Positions 46,001 through 58,300 are shown, counted from the first letter of the stretch. The stretch: DNA of 64,000 bases from Podarcis raffonei (GCF_027172205.1 NC_070615.1:47147501-47211500), one strand, 5' to 3'. Notes: a model not told the origin generated them from the letters alone. Translations and numbers: made by a program.

Positions 46001-48286
46001 GTAGTCCAACAACAGCTGGGGACCCAAGTTTGAGAAACACTGGAGCATAGCTGTCAACGTTTCCCTTTTTTAAAGGAAAGGGAAATTCCCTTATTCCAAA
46101 TAGGATTCCTCACAAGAAAAGGGAAAAGGACAGCTATGCACTGTAGTAGGAACTTCCATCATGACACCATTCAAGAATTTAATATTGGATGCAGAATTTG
46201 TCACTGTGAGACTCTCAACTTCTCAAATAAATGAAACCCATCACAAGCCACTGGTCCTTAAAACTGCAAAGAGTGACTGGACAGTGTGAAGATAGTGTCC
46301 AGCAGAATCTCAAAAGTTGCAGGCTTAGTGGGTTTTTCTTAACCTTTCTTCTTCAGGTGGCTTTGAAATCAACTTGGACCACCGAAAACTGAAAACCCCC
46401 CAGGCCAAGCTCTTCACGGTGCCAAGCGAGACTCTGGCTCTGGCTGTGGCGACCGAATGGGACTCTCAGCGGGACACCATCAAGTTCTACACAATGCACC
46501 TGGTGTGTGAAGGAGAGGGTGGGGCATGTGAACAAGCAAATGGAGGGTTGAGATTGCAGCCAATCTGTTCTCTTTGAGTTGTTAGGCAGAGCAGAATGTT
46601 CATCTGGTAGCTAATGCAGGCTAATGTTTGACTGAACTGTATAAATCAGATTGCAGGTGGGAGATACAGTTTTGAATACTCCACTCAACAATGTATGCAT
46701 GTTGTGCTTTGTGTTTTTTAAGACCCTACAAAGTGGCATGTCGGGATAGGTAGCCCATCCAGCTCTATATTGTGCTATTTTTCTGCGGTTCACCTTTTGC
46801 AACTTGGTGCCCTCCAGATATTTTGAACTACAGTGGTACCTCGGTTTAAGAACAGCCCTGTTTATGAACTATTCGGTTTACGAACTCCGCAAAACCAGAA
46901 GTAGTGTCCCGGTTTGCGAAATTTACCTCGGACTAACGACGGAATCCGAACAGTGGAAGGGAACTGGCAGCGGGAGGCCTCATTAGGGAAAGCGCACCTT
47001 GGTTTAAGAGCGGTTTTGGTTTAAGAACGGACTTTTGGAACAGATTAAGTTTGTAAACCGAGGTACCACTGTATAGCTTTCATCAGCCTCTACCAAAATT
47101 GTTGTGCTGGCTGGAGCTAATGGGAATTGTGGTCCAAAACAGAAAGGCAACAGGTTGGAGTAGGACTGTTGCAAGGACTTTTGTACAGGGAGTAAGACTG
47201 TATTGATACAAGCTGTTTTACAACTTCAGAGCTTGTGGGGAGACTTAAACGGGGAATTGGCTGGTTCATTGCTTCCGCTGTGTCACTCTGCTAGTCTAGC
47301 TCTCGATTACTGTAGCTTCTTTCTTGCCTTTCAGACAACCTTGTGCAACACAGCTTTGGACAACCCGTCGCAGCGAAGCAAAGATCAGCTCATCAAGGCA
47401 GCTGTGAAATTCTTGGAGACGGACACAGTTTGGTAGAAATGCATTCTGGGAAGGGGCTCGCTTAGAAGCTGGATCTTAAAAAATTATCTGATCAGGGAAT
47501 GAGAAAACCAGTGTTTCTGCAGTCACTGTGTAGTGGGTATGAATGAAAAATCCACTGCCACATTGAAGTAGAACCTGAAGTACTTCTCCTAGTGCAGATA
47601 ATGCCTCATTTATTGAATTCTACCTCATTGTTATAATCTCCTTAAGATTGGCTGACCATTTTAGGTCGAGGGGCCTCATCACCCCATTGCATCCCAGATG
47701 TGATCACCCAAGTGGTGGCATGTTCACATGCGCAAGTGTGCAAGCACACCAGAGAGTATCTGCTCTCCTCAGTTATCTTCCACTTGGACTACTGCAATGC
47801 ACTCTACATGGGGCTACCTTTGAAGGTGGCTCGGAAACTGCAACTAATCCAAAATGCGGCAGCTAGACTGGTGACTGGGAGTGGTTGCTGAGACCATATA
47901 ACATTGGTCCTGAGAGATCTGCATTGGCTCTCAGTATGTTTCCAAGCACAATTCAAAGTGTCGGTGCTGACCTTTAAAGCCTTGGTCCTGTATGCCTGAA
48001 GGAGCATCTCCACCCCCATCGTCCAACCCAGACACTGAGGTCCAGCTCCAAGGGCCTTCTGGTGGGTCCGTCACTGCAAGAAGTAAGGAAGCAGACAGAG
48101 GGCCTTCTCGGTGGTGGCACCCGCCCTGTGGAACGCCCTCCCATCAGATGTCAAGGAAATAAACAACCTTCTGACATTTAGAAGACATCTGAAGGCAGCC
48201 CTGTTTAGGGAAGTTTTTAATGACTGATGTTTTAATGTATTTTTAACCTTCTGTTGGAAGCTGGATGGGCTGGGTAGAAATAATAA

Positions 48287-48339
<53 letters not shown>

Positions 48340-51300
48340 TCAGCTGAGCCATGTAGAGCAGCAGAGAAGCAGGACGGATACTTTTCTCCCCATCATGAGG
48401 TGGAAAATTGTACTCTCTGTCCTTCAAATGATCAGTCTGAAGAGCAGATAGTGACTATCTTATCCACGATGTTGCTACCCACCATCACCTTGGCTTGGCT
48501 GGCAGGGGGAAGGGAATTATTGGAGAACTTGAGAGAGACACCCCACACTTGCTTTTACTCAGGAAGGTCCATGAGTAACAGTACCATGCCACAGTTGGGA
48601 CAGCATAGTCAACTTGAAAATTTTAGAGGGCATTTGTGTGCGTGATTATATTGGGATTCACAGCTTTTCTTTGTCAGGAATTGGAAAAGCAGGATTGAAT
48701 CTTGGGAGGTGCAAGCTTAGCTGTGTGGAACCTAATCCTGTTGTTCTTGATGGTCCTTTTTTTTGCTTTGCTTCCATGGTATTCCAGCTACCGGGTGGAA
48801 GAGCCGCCTGCCTTGGTGGAACTGCAGAAGAATGAGTGGGATCCCATAATCGAGTGGGCAGAGAAAAGGTAAGCAAAAAGTCAGTGCCAGGGAAATGCTG
48901 ATGATGCACAGAAACGCCCTTGTCCCCAGAGGATGCTTGTGGCTCAGGGCACAAAAGTTAAACTGTGTTGGTTGGGGAGCCATTTAGATTTCTTAGGCCC
49001 ATTTTTGAGCCTTCCTAGGGAAGACAGGTGGAGAGGAGAAAGGAATTCAACACTCTTGGCTGCCAACTGCCTCCTCCAAAGGTATGTTGAAGGACTATCA
49101 CTTTCTAAACTTCTGTTAGCTAGATAGGTATTGTTTTTGTGTGTGTCCTAGATTAAAACTGGAGGTGCATTTGCTCTTACAATGGCAACAGGCTTATTTT
49201 TTAAAGGGTTCGTTTCTACCCATCCCCAAGTTTCCTGTATGAGTACCTAATCTTGAGTGCTCACAAAAAATCTACATACACACAGAGACTTTGCATAGGC
49301 TGCATGTGGCTTTGGAGGGATGTTTTTGAGGTTCTTGGATGTGACAGGATTCCTTTGTATATCTATCTCAACTTTTTACAAATGTGTCTATGGTGACTTC
49401 TATAAATATATATATATATAATGAAATACAGAGCCCCCTCCAAATAGATAAATAAAAATCAGCCTCGCAACAAAATTGACCAGAAACCCAGAGGCTAAAA
49501 AACAGCCAGAGATACTTTTCTCAATGAAGACATTCTGGGTTTGCTCAAGAGTGTGGCCTATCTAAGCTCTGCTCTGCTTGTAGGTACAATGTTGTGATTG
49601 GCTCATCAACAAGCATCATGGGTCCCAGCATCCCGCAGAGCACGAAGGACACCTTTGTCAGCCACCTGGCATCGTATAACAGCTGGGCCCTTCAAGGTAA
49701 AAGGGCTGTGTCTGCTGTCAGTCATATGCCATACCCTGCATCTGCCGGTTTTCTGCTTTAGCTAGAAATGTAGTTTGAGGTTAAGAATTCTTTGGTTGTT
49801 ATCCCACCATGTGAGATCAAGCGGGGGAGGCACACTGGGGGACCTTTCTGCATTTTTAAGAGAGAGAGACTTAATTTTTTTTTTAAGAAGAGCCCTGCAG
49901 GATCTGGTTCAGCATCCTGCTTCCCACAGTGGCCAATTAGTGGCCTCTGAGAAGCCCACAAGCCGGACGTAGAGACAACAGCCCCCTCCTGTTTATCCCC
50001 AGCAATGAGTATTCAGGGATAGACTGCCTCTGAATATGGAAGTTGCATTTAGATGGCTGTGGACAGGCCTCCTCTTCCTTCTCCATGTCCAATCTGATGT
50101 GAGCACAACAGTAAAAAAAGTGAGATACGAATCTAAAAAAACAAAATAATTGTTACTTTGAAGCTGTTTAAGCAGGGCCGTCTTAGGCATATCCGGCGCC
50201 TAGGTGCAAAGATTCCTCCGGCGGCGCCCCCCCCCCCCCGCGTTTCCCAGCGTTGTCAACCTTTTCCCAAGCCTCTGCGAGAATCGCTTTCCTCCTGTGG
50301 AGGCTTGGGAAGGAAGCTGCATGCCTGCCAGCCATATGGTTGATGGGGCACAGCTAGTGGGCGTGCAGGGAAAGGGGAGGCCGTCAGCAAACCCACGCAG
50401 CTCCCCCACTCGCTGGGGCGCCCCTGAGAGGCCAGCGCCCTGGCGCAACATGCCAGTAAGCCCAATAGGAAAGACAGCTCTGTGTTTAAGCAGCAGTGGC
50501 CCTCAGCATGTTTTGTGGAAGCAAATTCCATAGATTAAATTATATGTCCCGTGAATAAACTTTCTTTTGTCTGGTCCTGAATCTACAGCCCTCAATTTTA
50601 ATCCTGGTACAGTGGTACTTCTGGTTACATACTTAATTCGTTCCGGAGGTCTGTTCTTAACCTGAAACTGTTCTTAACCTGAGGTACCACTTTAGCTAAT
50701 GGGGCCTCCCGCTGCTGCCGTGCCGCCGCTGTGTGATTTCTGTTCTCATCCTGAAGCAAAGTTCTTAACCCGAGGTACTATTTCTGAGTTAGCGGAGTCT
50801 GTAACCTGAAGCGTATGTTATCCAAGGTACCACTGTATTACGAGGGAAGCAGAAAAAAAATACCGTATTTTTTCGTGTATAACATGCCCCCCCGTATAAG
50901 ACGCCCCCTAATTTTGGGGACTCAAAATTAAGAAAACGGGGGGAGATTGCCCAGAGTTATAGAGTTTTTTTAGAGCTGTAGAGTCTGTCCCCGCACTGGC
51001 AGAAGCCACCAAACACACCACCCTATTGAAGCAGTGACAGCCAATCCACACCAGCCCTTGCCGCAGCCACCAATAACACGCCAAAATAGCCGCGGACAAA
51101 CTCCGACCTGTGGCAGCAACTAATCCCACGTCCTCCCTATGCACTAACCCCAAATTTTAAACATAATATTTTAATAAAAAACCCTCGTCTTATACATGGA
51201 AAAGTACGGTATCTTTTTTCAGGTAGTACAGCATGTTAACAAAATGTCTGCTGTGCCCATTTGAGCCACCTTTGTTTTCCTACATGGTCTCCAGTAAAGG

Positions 51301-52251
51301 AAAGAGAGAAACCTGAATGTTGCAGCCGAATAAGCCCTATTTTCTTACGCAGGAATAAGCAGGATGGGGCATTAGGCGTCTGCTCACCTTCTCTTGACTG
51401 CTCTTCTTGTCGCCCGAGATTGATTTGCACAAGAAAATGACAGGTTTCCTTCCCTCTTTCTTTCTGGTTTGGGGCGTTTCTCCCTCTTGCTAGGCATAGA
51501 ATACATGATCACCCAGCTGAAGTCTCTGGTTCTCTCGATGAGCCTGCTTGACAAACACCTGACAGTTGAGCAAGCTGTCCTACTGTCTCGTCTAGAGGAA
51601 GAATACCAGGTAAACCTCCTTGTGACAGAGATCTGGGGCTTTGGGGCCAAGTTAATTTAGGGACCGTCTGCTCCCATTATGCGCTTGCCTGCCAGATAAG
51701 ACCTGCCTGTGGCTCTGAAAAAATGTTTATGACACTGATGGATTCAGTTCCATATCACACCTTTTAACAAAAACAGCTAAGGTGACTTTTCTAAAAATAA
51801 ATACCTAATGAAATAAAGGCCCTCCCCCAATAAAATCAGTGTTGCAACAAAGCAATAGATCCCAGATGCTAAAAACAGCAGCAGTTACATAATAAATCAA
51901 GGTATTCTGGGTTTGCTTAAGAGCGTGGCAAATCTTTTTTAAAGAAATAATAGTAAGATTTTATGAAAGCTTTTTCATAATACAGTAAGATAAAATAAAC
52001 TAATAAAAACAAAAACAGCAAGAGGGAGAAATAAAAAAAGAGAAACGTGTGGCAAATCTAAGCTCTGCTTTGCCTCCAGCTATGGTGTTGTGATCTATTT
52101 CTATTTCCTTCAGATCCAGCACTGGGGGAACGTTGAGTGGGCCCACGACTATGACATGTACGAACTTCGGGCCCGCACGGCTGCTGCTGCCCTTTTTGTT
52201 CAGCTTTGCTTAGAGAATTCCACGGTCAAACACAAGCTGCTGCAGGACTGA
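43083..52251 (+). CDS. ATPAF2: ATP synthase mitochondrial F1 complex assembly factor 2 (ATP12), complete, 8 coding exons
   Basis: ATPAF2 is the mitochondrial matrix chaperone that holds free F1 alpha subunit during ATP synthase assembly. Exons are 43083-43215, 45288-45332, 46357-46502, 47335-47432, 48788-48868, 49584-49696, 51494-51609 and 52114-52251. Joined they give 289 codons plus TGA, equal to the human length I recall. Exon 1 encodes an Arg-rich presequence (MWWGGLQRLSSRRSLVVRRL) suited to mitochondrial import. The core runs RKRFYQNVSISQGEGGFEIN, LDHRKLKTPQAKLFTVPSE, LSRLEEEYQIQHWGNVEWAH and ends TVKHKLLQD. Trp94 (TEWDS), the residue changed in the known human W94R disease allele, is conserved at the same number. 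An in-frame ATG also lies at 43017, but 43083 matches the mammalian start. All introns are GT-AG. Confidence 0.98.
43573..43752 (-). mobile_element. tRNA-derived SINE, truncated, minus orientation
   Basis: AAAGGTAAAGGGACCCCTGA, CCATTAGGTCCAGTCGTGAC and GGCGAACCAGAGCAGCGCAC match the SINE body. The tRNA-like head is absent. It lies in ATPAF2 intron 1. Confidence 0.8.
43753..44997. other. ATPAF2 intron 1, middle part; nothing recognised
   Basis: There is no exon-like frame with matching phase-1 splice sites and no clear repeat, apart from a short CR1-like patch near 43900 (AGCAAACAGAATGCCTCTAG). Confidence 0.45.
44998..45178 (-). mobile_element. CR1 3' UTR fragment, minus orientation
   Basis: AGAACATAAGAAGAATGTGC, GGATCAGGCCAACAGCCCAT and CAGTGGCCAACCAGATGCCT are the complement of the CR1 3' end. 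It ends about 110 bp before ATPAF2 exon 2. Confidence 0.75.
45909..46042. mobile_element. Palindromic hAT MITE, duplication split by a second MITE
   Basis: The arms are CAGTGTTTCTCAAACTTGGG and CCCAAGTTTGAGAAACACTG with inner GGACTACAACTCCCATCATC and its complement. The left flank is GAGTAGGA (45901-45908). The right copy is broken into GAG (46043-46045) and TAGGA beyond the next MITE. Confidence 0.9.
46046..46138. mobile_element. 93-bp palindromic MITE nested at the edge of the previous one
   Basis: The ends are CATAGCTGTCAACGTTTCCC and GGGAAAAGGACAGCTATG. The flanks CACTGGAG (46038-46045) and CACTGTAG (46139-46146) are an 8-bp duplication with one change. A sister copy lies at 55667-55756. 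Confidence 0.88.
46800..47158. mobile_element. Old palindromic hAT-like MITE interrupted by a pogo MITE
   Basis: The left part (TTGGTGCCCTCCAGATATTT) and right part (GCTGGAGCTAATGGGAATTG then GGTCCAAAAC...CAACAGG) are the two arms of the ACTCCCATCA palindrome family. They are separated by the pogo-like element at 46829-47073. Confidence 0.6.
46829..47073. mobile_element. Pogo/Tigger-like MITE nested in a hAT-like MITE
   Basis: It has TA borders, ends TACAGTGGTACCTCGGTTTA and AAACCGAGGTACCACTGTA, and an interior with GGTTTACGAACTCCGC and GGTTTAAGAACGGAC. It is a diverged relative of the 2178/39644/50608 group. Confidence 0.85.
47636..48337 (+). mobile_element. L2-type LINE, ORF2 C-terminus and (ATT)n tail
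   Basis: The plus strand carries the complement-free LINE text CTTGGACTACTGCAATGCAC (LDYCNALY), CAAAATGCGGCAGCTAGACT ([10 protein letters not shown]), CTGCATTGGCTCTCAGTATG (LHWL) and GGAACGCCCTCCCATCAGAT (WNALPSD). It ends in a 50-bp ATT tract. Several frame breaks are present. It lies in ATPAF2 intron 4. Confidence 0.85.
49885..50610 (-). mobile_element. CR1 3'-end fragment, minus orientation, split by a hAT element
   Basis: The left part (GAGCCCTGCAGGATCTGGTT, CACAGTGGCCAATTAGTGGC) and the right part (GAAGCAAATTCCATAGATTA, TCTTTTGTCTGGTCCTGAAT) are consecutive pieces of one CR1 3' region. They are separated by the insertion at 50173-50482. Confidence 0.7.
50173..50482. mobile_element. 310-bp hAT element with perfect 8-bp duplication
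   Basis: The ends CAGGGCCGTCTTAGG and GGAAAGACAGCTCTG are inverted. TGTTTAAG at 50165-50172 and 50483-50490 is a perfect 8-bp target-site duplication. The interior includes GGCGCCTAGGTGCAAAG, a poly(C) run and GAGAGGCCAGCGCCCTGGCG. There is no coding capacity. It lies in ATPAF2 intron 6. Confidence 0.92.
50608..50837. mobile_element. Palindromic MITE, pogo/Tigger-like
   Basis: It has TA borders, ends TACAGTGGTACTTCTGG and CCAAGGTACCACTGTA, and the interior shared with 39644 (CTTAACCTGAAACTGTTCTT). Confidence 0.87.
50861..51211. mobile_element. Tc1/mariner-like MITE (TACCGTA ends)
   Basis: The ends TACCGTATTTTTTCGTGTAT and ATACATGGAAAAGTACGGTA are inverted, with TA borders. The interior has GTATAAGACGCCCCC and CCTCGTCTTATAC near the two ends. 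It lies 23 bp after the previous MITE. Confidence 0.82.
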
Positions 52252-53445
52252 GACTCTGGGGCGGACAAGGAGCGGGCACCGGTGCCCTGGGCAGACCTGT
52301 AGAACATCCAGGACCGACTGAGTGGCAGGTGGAGAAGAGAGGGAGCTGGTGTTGGTATCACACTATTCGTCCAAGGCTGACCTGGTGATAGCGGTGATGC
52401 TGATGGACCTTGGAGCCTTAGACTGACCGGGTGTGGCGATTCTCCTCGAACGAGGGGGCAGGAATGCCTGGCATCCGTTTCCTTCTGTTCATCCTGAACC
52501 CGGCCCTTGGCACATCCAAGAAGACTTCCCTTCCTCGTACTACACACCCTGTTCTCCAGCCCCTCCAGGCTGGATGCCCCCAAGTTGTGAATTCCCAGGA
52601 GGAAATCCGTTCATTCCTGGAAATGACAAGCACCGTCCAGCTGCGGCTATTTTGTACCATTGTGGCCCCTATTCTTGATTCCCTGTCTTACCAGCAGCAG
52701 CCCAGTTTGAGTTTTCCAGCAGGATGCACCTTTTCCACGGGGAGGCAAGCCTCTCGAGCACAGCTGCTGCAGGGTGTTCATTTCGGCTGGGTTGATGCTG
52801 CCCACCACCCAACTTGATTGGAATCTGGACCAGTCAGTGGTGGGCAGTGTGGCACAGCCTCACCTCTTAACCCAAGCTGGTGGCTCACTAGGGACTCCTG
52901 GCAAACCAAGAGAGAGCAGTCGATCCCTTTGCTTCTCTCCAAACGAGAATGGCTTGCGCTGTGGGCATCAGTGCTCCACCGTTTGGAATTAAGTGGGGTC
53001 TTGGGAGCCTCCGTTGCACAAGGGGTGAAGATGTGAAACTGCTGCTGGGTACTTTGGACAGCATGGAGGGGCGTAGGCACCTATTTGACCTCTCAGCAGG
53101 CGAATCACAGCTGCTTTTATAGCAAAGGTGGTATGATGCTAATTTGGTGCATTTGCACTGTCCTGTCCTCCTCGCTGCCTCCCCCTTCTCCCTGCAGTAA
53201 GCTGCAGCAGCAAGTTATCTGCAGTTGGAGGGGGCTGGAACCTAGGCCAGAACCAGAGTTAAACCTCACTATATTCCCCTAACCATTGCATGTCCTCCCA
53301 TAGTTTCATAGCAGGCCTCTGTGTCTCCAAGAAAGCCAGAGCCTGCTATGGTGGTTGTTTTCACCCCTTTGTGTACCCAGCAGAGAAAAATGCATTCTTC
53401 TCCCCTCCCTTACAGTTTGATTAAATATTCCTGTTTGGTGCCTCT
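52252..53445 (+). other. ATPAF2: Inferred ATPAF2 3' UTR with ATTAAA poly(A) signal
   Basis: The stretch after the stop codon has no recognisable repeat. ATTAAA occurs at 53420-53425, followed by a GU-rich run (TTTGTGTGTGCGTGTGTGC near 53460). This is a plausible cleavage site; no better AATAAA precedes it. Confidence 0.5.
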
Positions 53446-55385
53446 ACATGCAGTATGGATTTGTGTGTGCGTGTGTGCATCTGTTTGTTTAAAAGGAGTT
53501 GGTTTCAGTGCCAGAGCTCTCTGGCCCAAACATTTGCTTTGCAGCTGCTCCATGTTCAGCTAAAGCGAAAAGATTTTGAGTTGCAGAGCTGGATCCCTGG
53601 AGAGCTAATCTGGGTAAAGACCATTGTAGGCAAAGCTGGTCTGAACCTGATTTTTAGGCTTAGGTTGACCTATAAGAGAATGTAGTGAGAGAGCAGGACT
53701 ATGTGGATGGGGCCGGCCAAGGCAGCCTAGCATCACTGCTGGGGTCAAGACCCTGTAGGTTCTGGCCATTCTCAGACCTGGGGGTTATCAGCTTTGTCCA
53801 CTGGTTGATGAATGCACCTGCCTTTAGGAAAACGAATGGGAATTTTACAGAAATAATGGCAAAGTCCAAGCACATGACAACGAGGATGATACGATTTTTA
53901 AGGAGAAAGTCCAAGGTCCCCCCTAAAAAAATGGGGCTGTGATTCTGCCCAGCTGTTCTGCAGTCTGCTTCTTCATTGGGGAGGGAATTCTGAGCTTTTC
54001 AGGAGACACAGCGGTACCCCTTGTTGGCTGTCAACCACATGAAAAGTTAGAAGCACTCCACACCCCTACAAATTGGCCTGGGTTGAAAATAGCTGCAACC
54101 ACCCTTTATTTCCTCTGTTGGTGTGGAAAGGAAAATTGTGGTTCTTTACCTTTTACATTCACGGCACAGGTGCAAGGCTGGAAAATTTAAATAGGAACAA
54201 ACCTTAACTAACAGGAGTACTAAACCATCTCTGGCAATGCCTTGGACTCGGTTTTAAGATGTGAGCTGTTTTGTGGGGGCCATATGTGGTACCTTGGCCA
54301 GCTCCCTCATTCTCCCAAGGGCTCCTTCATCTTGAAACAAACTTCCTTGCACACAGAAAGCTAGCATGTCAAGGAGAAGTCTCGGCCAGTAGCCTGACAT
54401 ATCCATTTTCTTTGTTCACGGAGGGGAACTTTGGCCACCTGAAGCAGCCTCCTTCACATTGTTTCCTGGTCTTATTACCTATTTTGTCTGCTGGTTATCT
54501 GCCTTCTGAAGGTGGAGAATGTCCTTTGTAGGAGCCTAGATTTGGTCCCACTTAACAACTGAGCATCTTATGGAGAGAGATTCTACTCAGGGATGGGCTT
54601 GGAGCCCCAGTACAGGAAGGCTCTCCCTTTGTATACATTATGCAAGAATGCATCGAACACGCTTCCTAAACCACAGCATGCATGCTAATCCTGATTTTCC
54701 CGAGATGCCCAGCTGCCAAAGGAGTGTCAATGTGTTCCAGGTCATCCTTTCACTCCAAATGGAGCACCAGTAAAGCTCAGTGGGCTGGCACAGGCCCCCA
54801 CATAAGCCCAAGAACCGTATCTGGAAATGTTCTGCCCTGGGGAGAGGCTCCTCTGCGCAGTGCAAATGTTCTGCCCTCCCTGAGTAGACCATCTCCCCTT
54901 TTCTTGGGCCTTTCACCACTGGCCAGTCACTTGCCCCATCTCTAAGGGTACCATTCATGCTGTGAAATGAGGGTCCAATCAATGTCAGAGCCAACCAATT
55001 TTTAGACAGCGCACCAATGCTAATTGGGTCCTCTAATCAGGGTTTAAATTTGTTCATTAGCCTACAATTTTTGTAGGTTCAACTACCTATGTAATTGAAA
55101 TTAATGCAAAAGATGGAACTGACCCAATTCCTGTATAATTGCTTTATAACTACAAGGCACCAATTTAAGTCAACTCCTTTTGTTTTTAAATGCCTCACTG
55201 TCTGCTTTAGTCTACTCATTTTGATCGTCAAATGTTGGAGGGGCAGAGGATTCCTTCCAGTAGGGAAGGAATATTTTTAGGGTGTCTTTTCAGTAGGTAG
55301 GAGACCTCCGGGCGGATTCACTTCCCAAGCAGAAAGTCACAGATCCCCAAATGGGGGGCAGGGGCAGTTCAGTGTCGAAAGCCAG
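53446..55385. other. ATPAF2-DRC3 tail-to-tail interval
   Basis: The two genes converge here. AATAAA on the minus strand (TTTATT at 54106-54111) is a candidate DRC3 poly(A) signal, which would give a 3' UTR of about 1.3 kb. No coding exon is recognised in the interval. Confidence 0.4.
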
Positions 55386-58300
55386 CTATGTCTCCAGAAT
55401 GTCCATGTTGTCCAGCTCACTGCGTAGATGGTCAACGTATTGGTTAATTTCCAACACACGACTTCGGTTTCTTTGAATTTCAGTCTTGTGAACCTGCAGG
55501 GATTGAAACAGTTGGTCCAGTTCACACTTAGCGCTAAGCCGTGGTTTGTTTAACAGACCACAAGTTAGCCATAGATCGCCCCACAGACGGTCAAACAAAT
55601 CATGGCTTGTTTCTGCAAAGTGTTTTGTTTTGGGAGTTTTTTCCCCCTAGCTGTGCTTGCCTCGTGCATAGCTGTCAACTTTTCCCTTTTCTTGCAAGGA
55701 ATCCTATTCAGAATAAAGGAATTTCCCTTCATAAAAGGGAAACGTTGACAGCTATGGTCTCGTGCCTTTGTAGCTTGTTGAGTGCCTGGGGGGAATGTTA
55801 AAACAAACCATGGTTCAGGAAGGATGTTGGGTTTGCACATAATGCCAATCCATGGTTAAAACAAACCCAGGTTCATAAGCCAACGAAAACCAGGGTTTTC
55901 ATATCATGGTTTGTTGGCTGTAAACAAACTATAGTTCAGCTGCTGGGCAAGGTTTAATAAACCATGGCCTAGCATTCTACTGTATGTGAACCAGATTGTG
56001 TGCAGGACCTCGAAGGGGATTTCAGTGCTTGTCCATTCAAGGCAAATGCTTGAAACCTGAAGAGCCAGATCACTAAGATGTGACTTCCCTCACTATCTTA
56101 GTTCCTCTCTGTAGGTAGACAGCTAGGTACTTTTAGGTACAGTGGTGCAGCTAGGTACTTTTAGGCCCTAAATTTACTGGATGTACAGCGCTGCCCACCC
56201 ACTCCCTTGCTTTAGATGGCCAAGGGTATTATTTCAGCTGTTACCATTTCTCTTCCCCCCTCCCCCCGCTTTACAACTGCTGCTACGTTCCTGCTGTGTG
56301 GTGGTTTTTGTGGGGTTTTTTTAGTTTCCAACCCTGATTTAAGAACACATTGGCTTTGCATTTAAAACTTAAACCATAGCCTCATCATGCCTAAAGGAAT
56401 AAAATGGGGTTTACGTCCGCTGCCCTGATGTGAATTTGGGAATAAAAGCACCATTTTGGTGCAGAACGTAAAATATTTTAAAATAATAAAATGAGAATCT
56501 GAAACCATGCACATGACTGGATGACCAGCTGGCCACTGATTTACAACATTTTCTGTAATAAGAAGGAAATGATCCCTAGGGCAACCCCTGGTAAGGCCCA
56601 GTTTGTCCATGCCGGGCCTGTTTGCCACTGCCCCCATCACCTGCCACTCTGAGTGACCCTTTTTTGGGAGGTGGCCTGAGCTGCAGGACTCTAGACATTG
56701 GCCCTGAGGTCCAGTCCTAGCTGCACCACTGCAGCCAACCCCACCCAACAGTGGCATAGCATGGGTTACCAGTGCCCAGGGCCACACAGAGGGCTGGGAG
56801 GGAAGGAAATGGACTGAGTATGCATGCACATTCAATTGTCTTAACAACGTCCCCATCACCCAGAAGATTGCAAACACAGGTGTCAGAGGCTCAGGAGCAG
56901 AAGAGCAGGGGAGAGAGCAAATAGAGAGCGGAGGAGAGGAATCAGAGGGGAGCGTAGGGGAATATGACAGTGGCCCGAGAGATTCCATGAGCTTCTCCAG
57001 CGAATCAGAAGATTCCCAGGAGGGGGCGCCTATGGTAAGGGCGAGGCGAGTCCCAGGGGGTACGATCCATAAACAAGGAACCAGAGGGGAGTCCCAAAGG
57101 AGTAGCGGAGGATTAGGACCAGTTCCCCCACCAGAGCACAGTGGGGGGGAAGAGTCACATGAGTCAGGACCAGCTTCTCCTCCATCGGGGAGTGGGGAAA
57201 CGGAGGGAAGGCCAGGTCCAGCTAGCCTCCCCAAAAGAGGGAGCAGTGACACAAGTGTAACGGTCAGAAGGAAAGTGGGAGGCTGCGCGCGCGCGCCAAG
57301 TTCAAATGTGGAGGAGCGCGGGACAGCAGAAAACCCGGATTGGGAGCCAGGTCCTAAAGCCCGAAAGAGGGGGGGAGAAGAGTCGGCGGACTCAGCGTCA
57401 GAAGAATCTAGGAGGGCTGAGGCTCCGACTAGCAGGAGGACCCAGAGAAAGAAGGAACAGAGGAAGAGGTGGAGTAAGGCTAGAGTCTTAAGCTGGTGTC
57501 AGGGGGGAGGAGATTCAGATGGGACTTCTACGGTCTAAGGCATAGACGTAGCGTTGCGCGCTGCGCGTCTGGAAATGAAACTGAACTTCAATAAAGACTT
57601 TTTAACTTGAGGAAGAAGCAGCGTTGGTCTTGTGTGAGCTGGGACCTTGGGCAGCGCTGACAACAGGGATAAGAAAAAAAGAGTTGTCGTCTGGAGAGGT
57701 CACTTCCTGGTTTGTATAGAGAAGCCATTTTCAACAGAGCTCAGTGTTGAAATTTGTGCCCCTAACAATTTTACACCCGGGGCAACTGCCCCAACCCCCC
57801 CTCCCCAATATGAAGAGTTTGGATTTGATATCCCGCCTTTCACTCCCCTTCAGCAGTCTCAAAGCGGCTAACAATCTCCTTTCCCTTCCTCCCCCACAAC
57901 AAACACTCTGTGAGGCGAGTGGGGCTGAGAGACTTCATAGAAGTGTGACTGCCCCAAGGTCACCCAGCAGCTGCATGTGGAGAAGCGGAGACGCGAACCC
58001 AGTTCCCCAGATTACGTGACTACCGCTCTTAACCACTACACCACACTGGCTCTCTGCCACCAGCTACCTTGTTAACAATAAGATGAAAGTGCTCATGTCC
58101 TTAATGCTGGTTATTTCCTTCTGTGAGAAGGCCTCCTGCAGAGGGACAATGGGAATCTTCACTTACCTTCTCAACCAGTGTGGAAGCCCAGCCATTGGCT
58201 TTAGTGATAATTTCGTCTTCTCGGTTGTCAATCTTCAGGAGGTGAATGTCGTGAGAGGCATTGACGGCATTGACAATGGTGTCTTTGTCCACAAAAAGCT

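Noticed and set aside
56362-57252. A 296-codon open frame on the minus strand, and a 183-codon one on the plus strand at 56987-57538
   Set aside because: Both lie largely or wholly in the solo LTR or its flank, have strongly biased composition and no domain similarity. They are not host genes.
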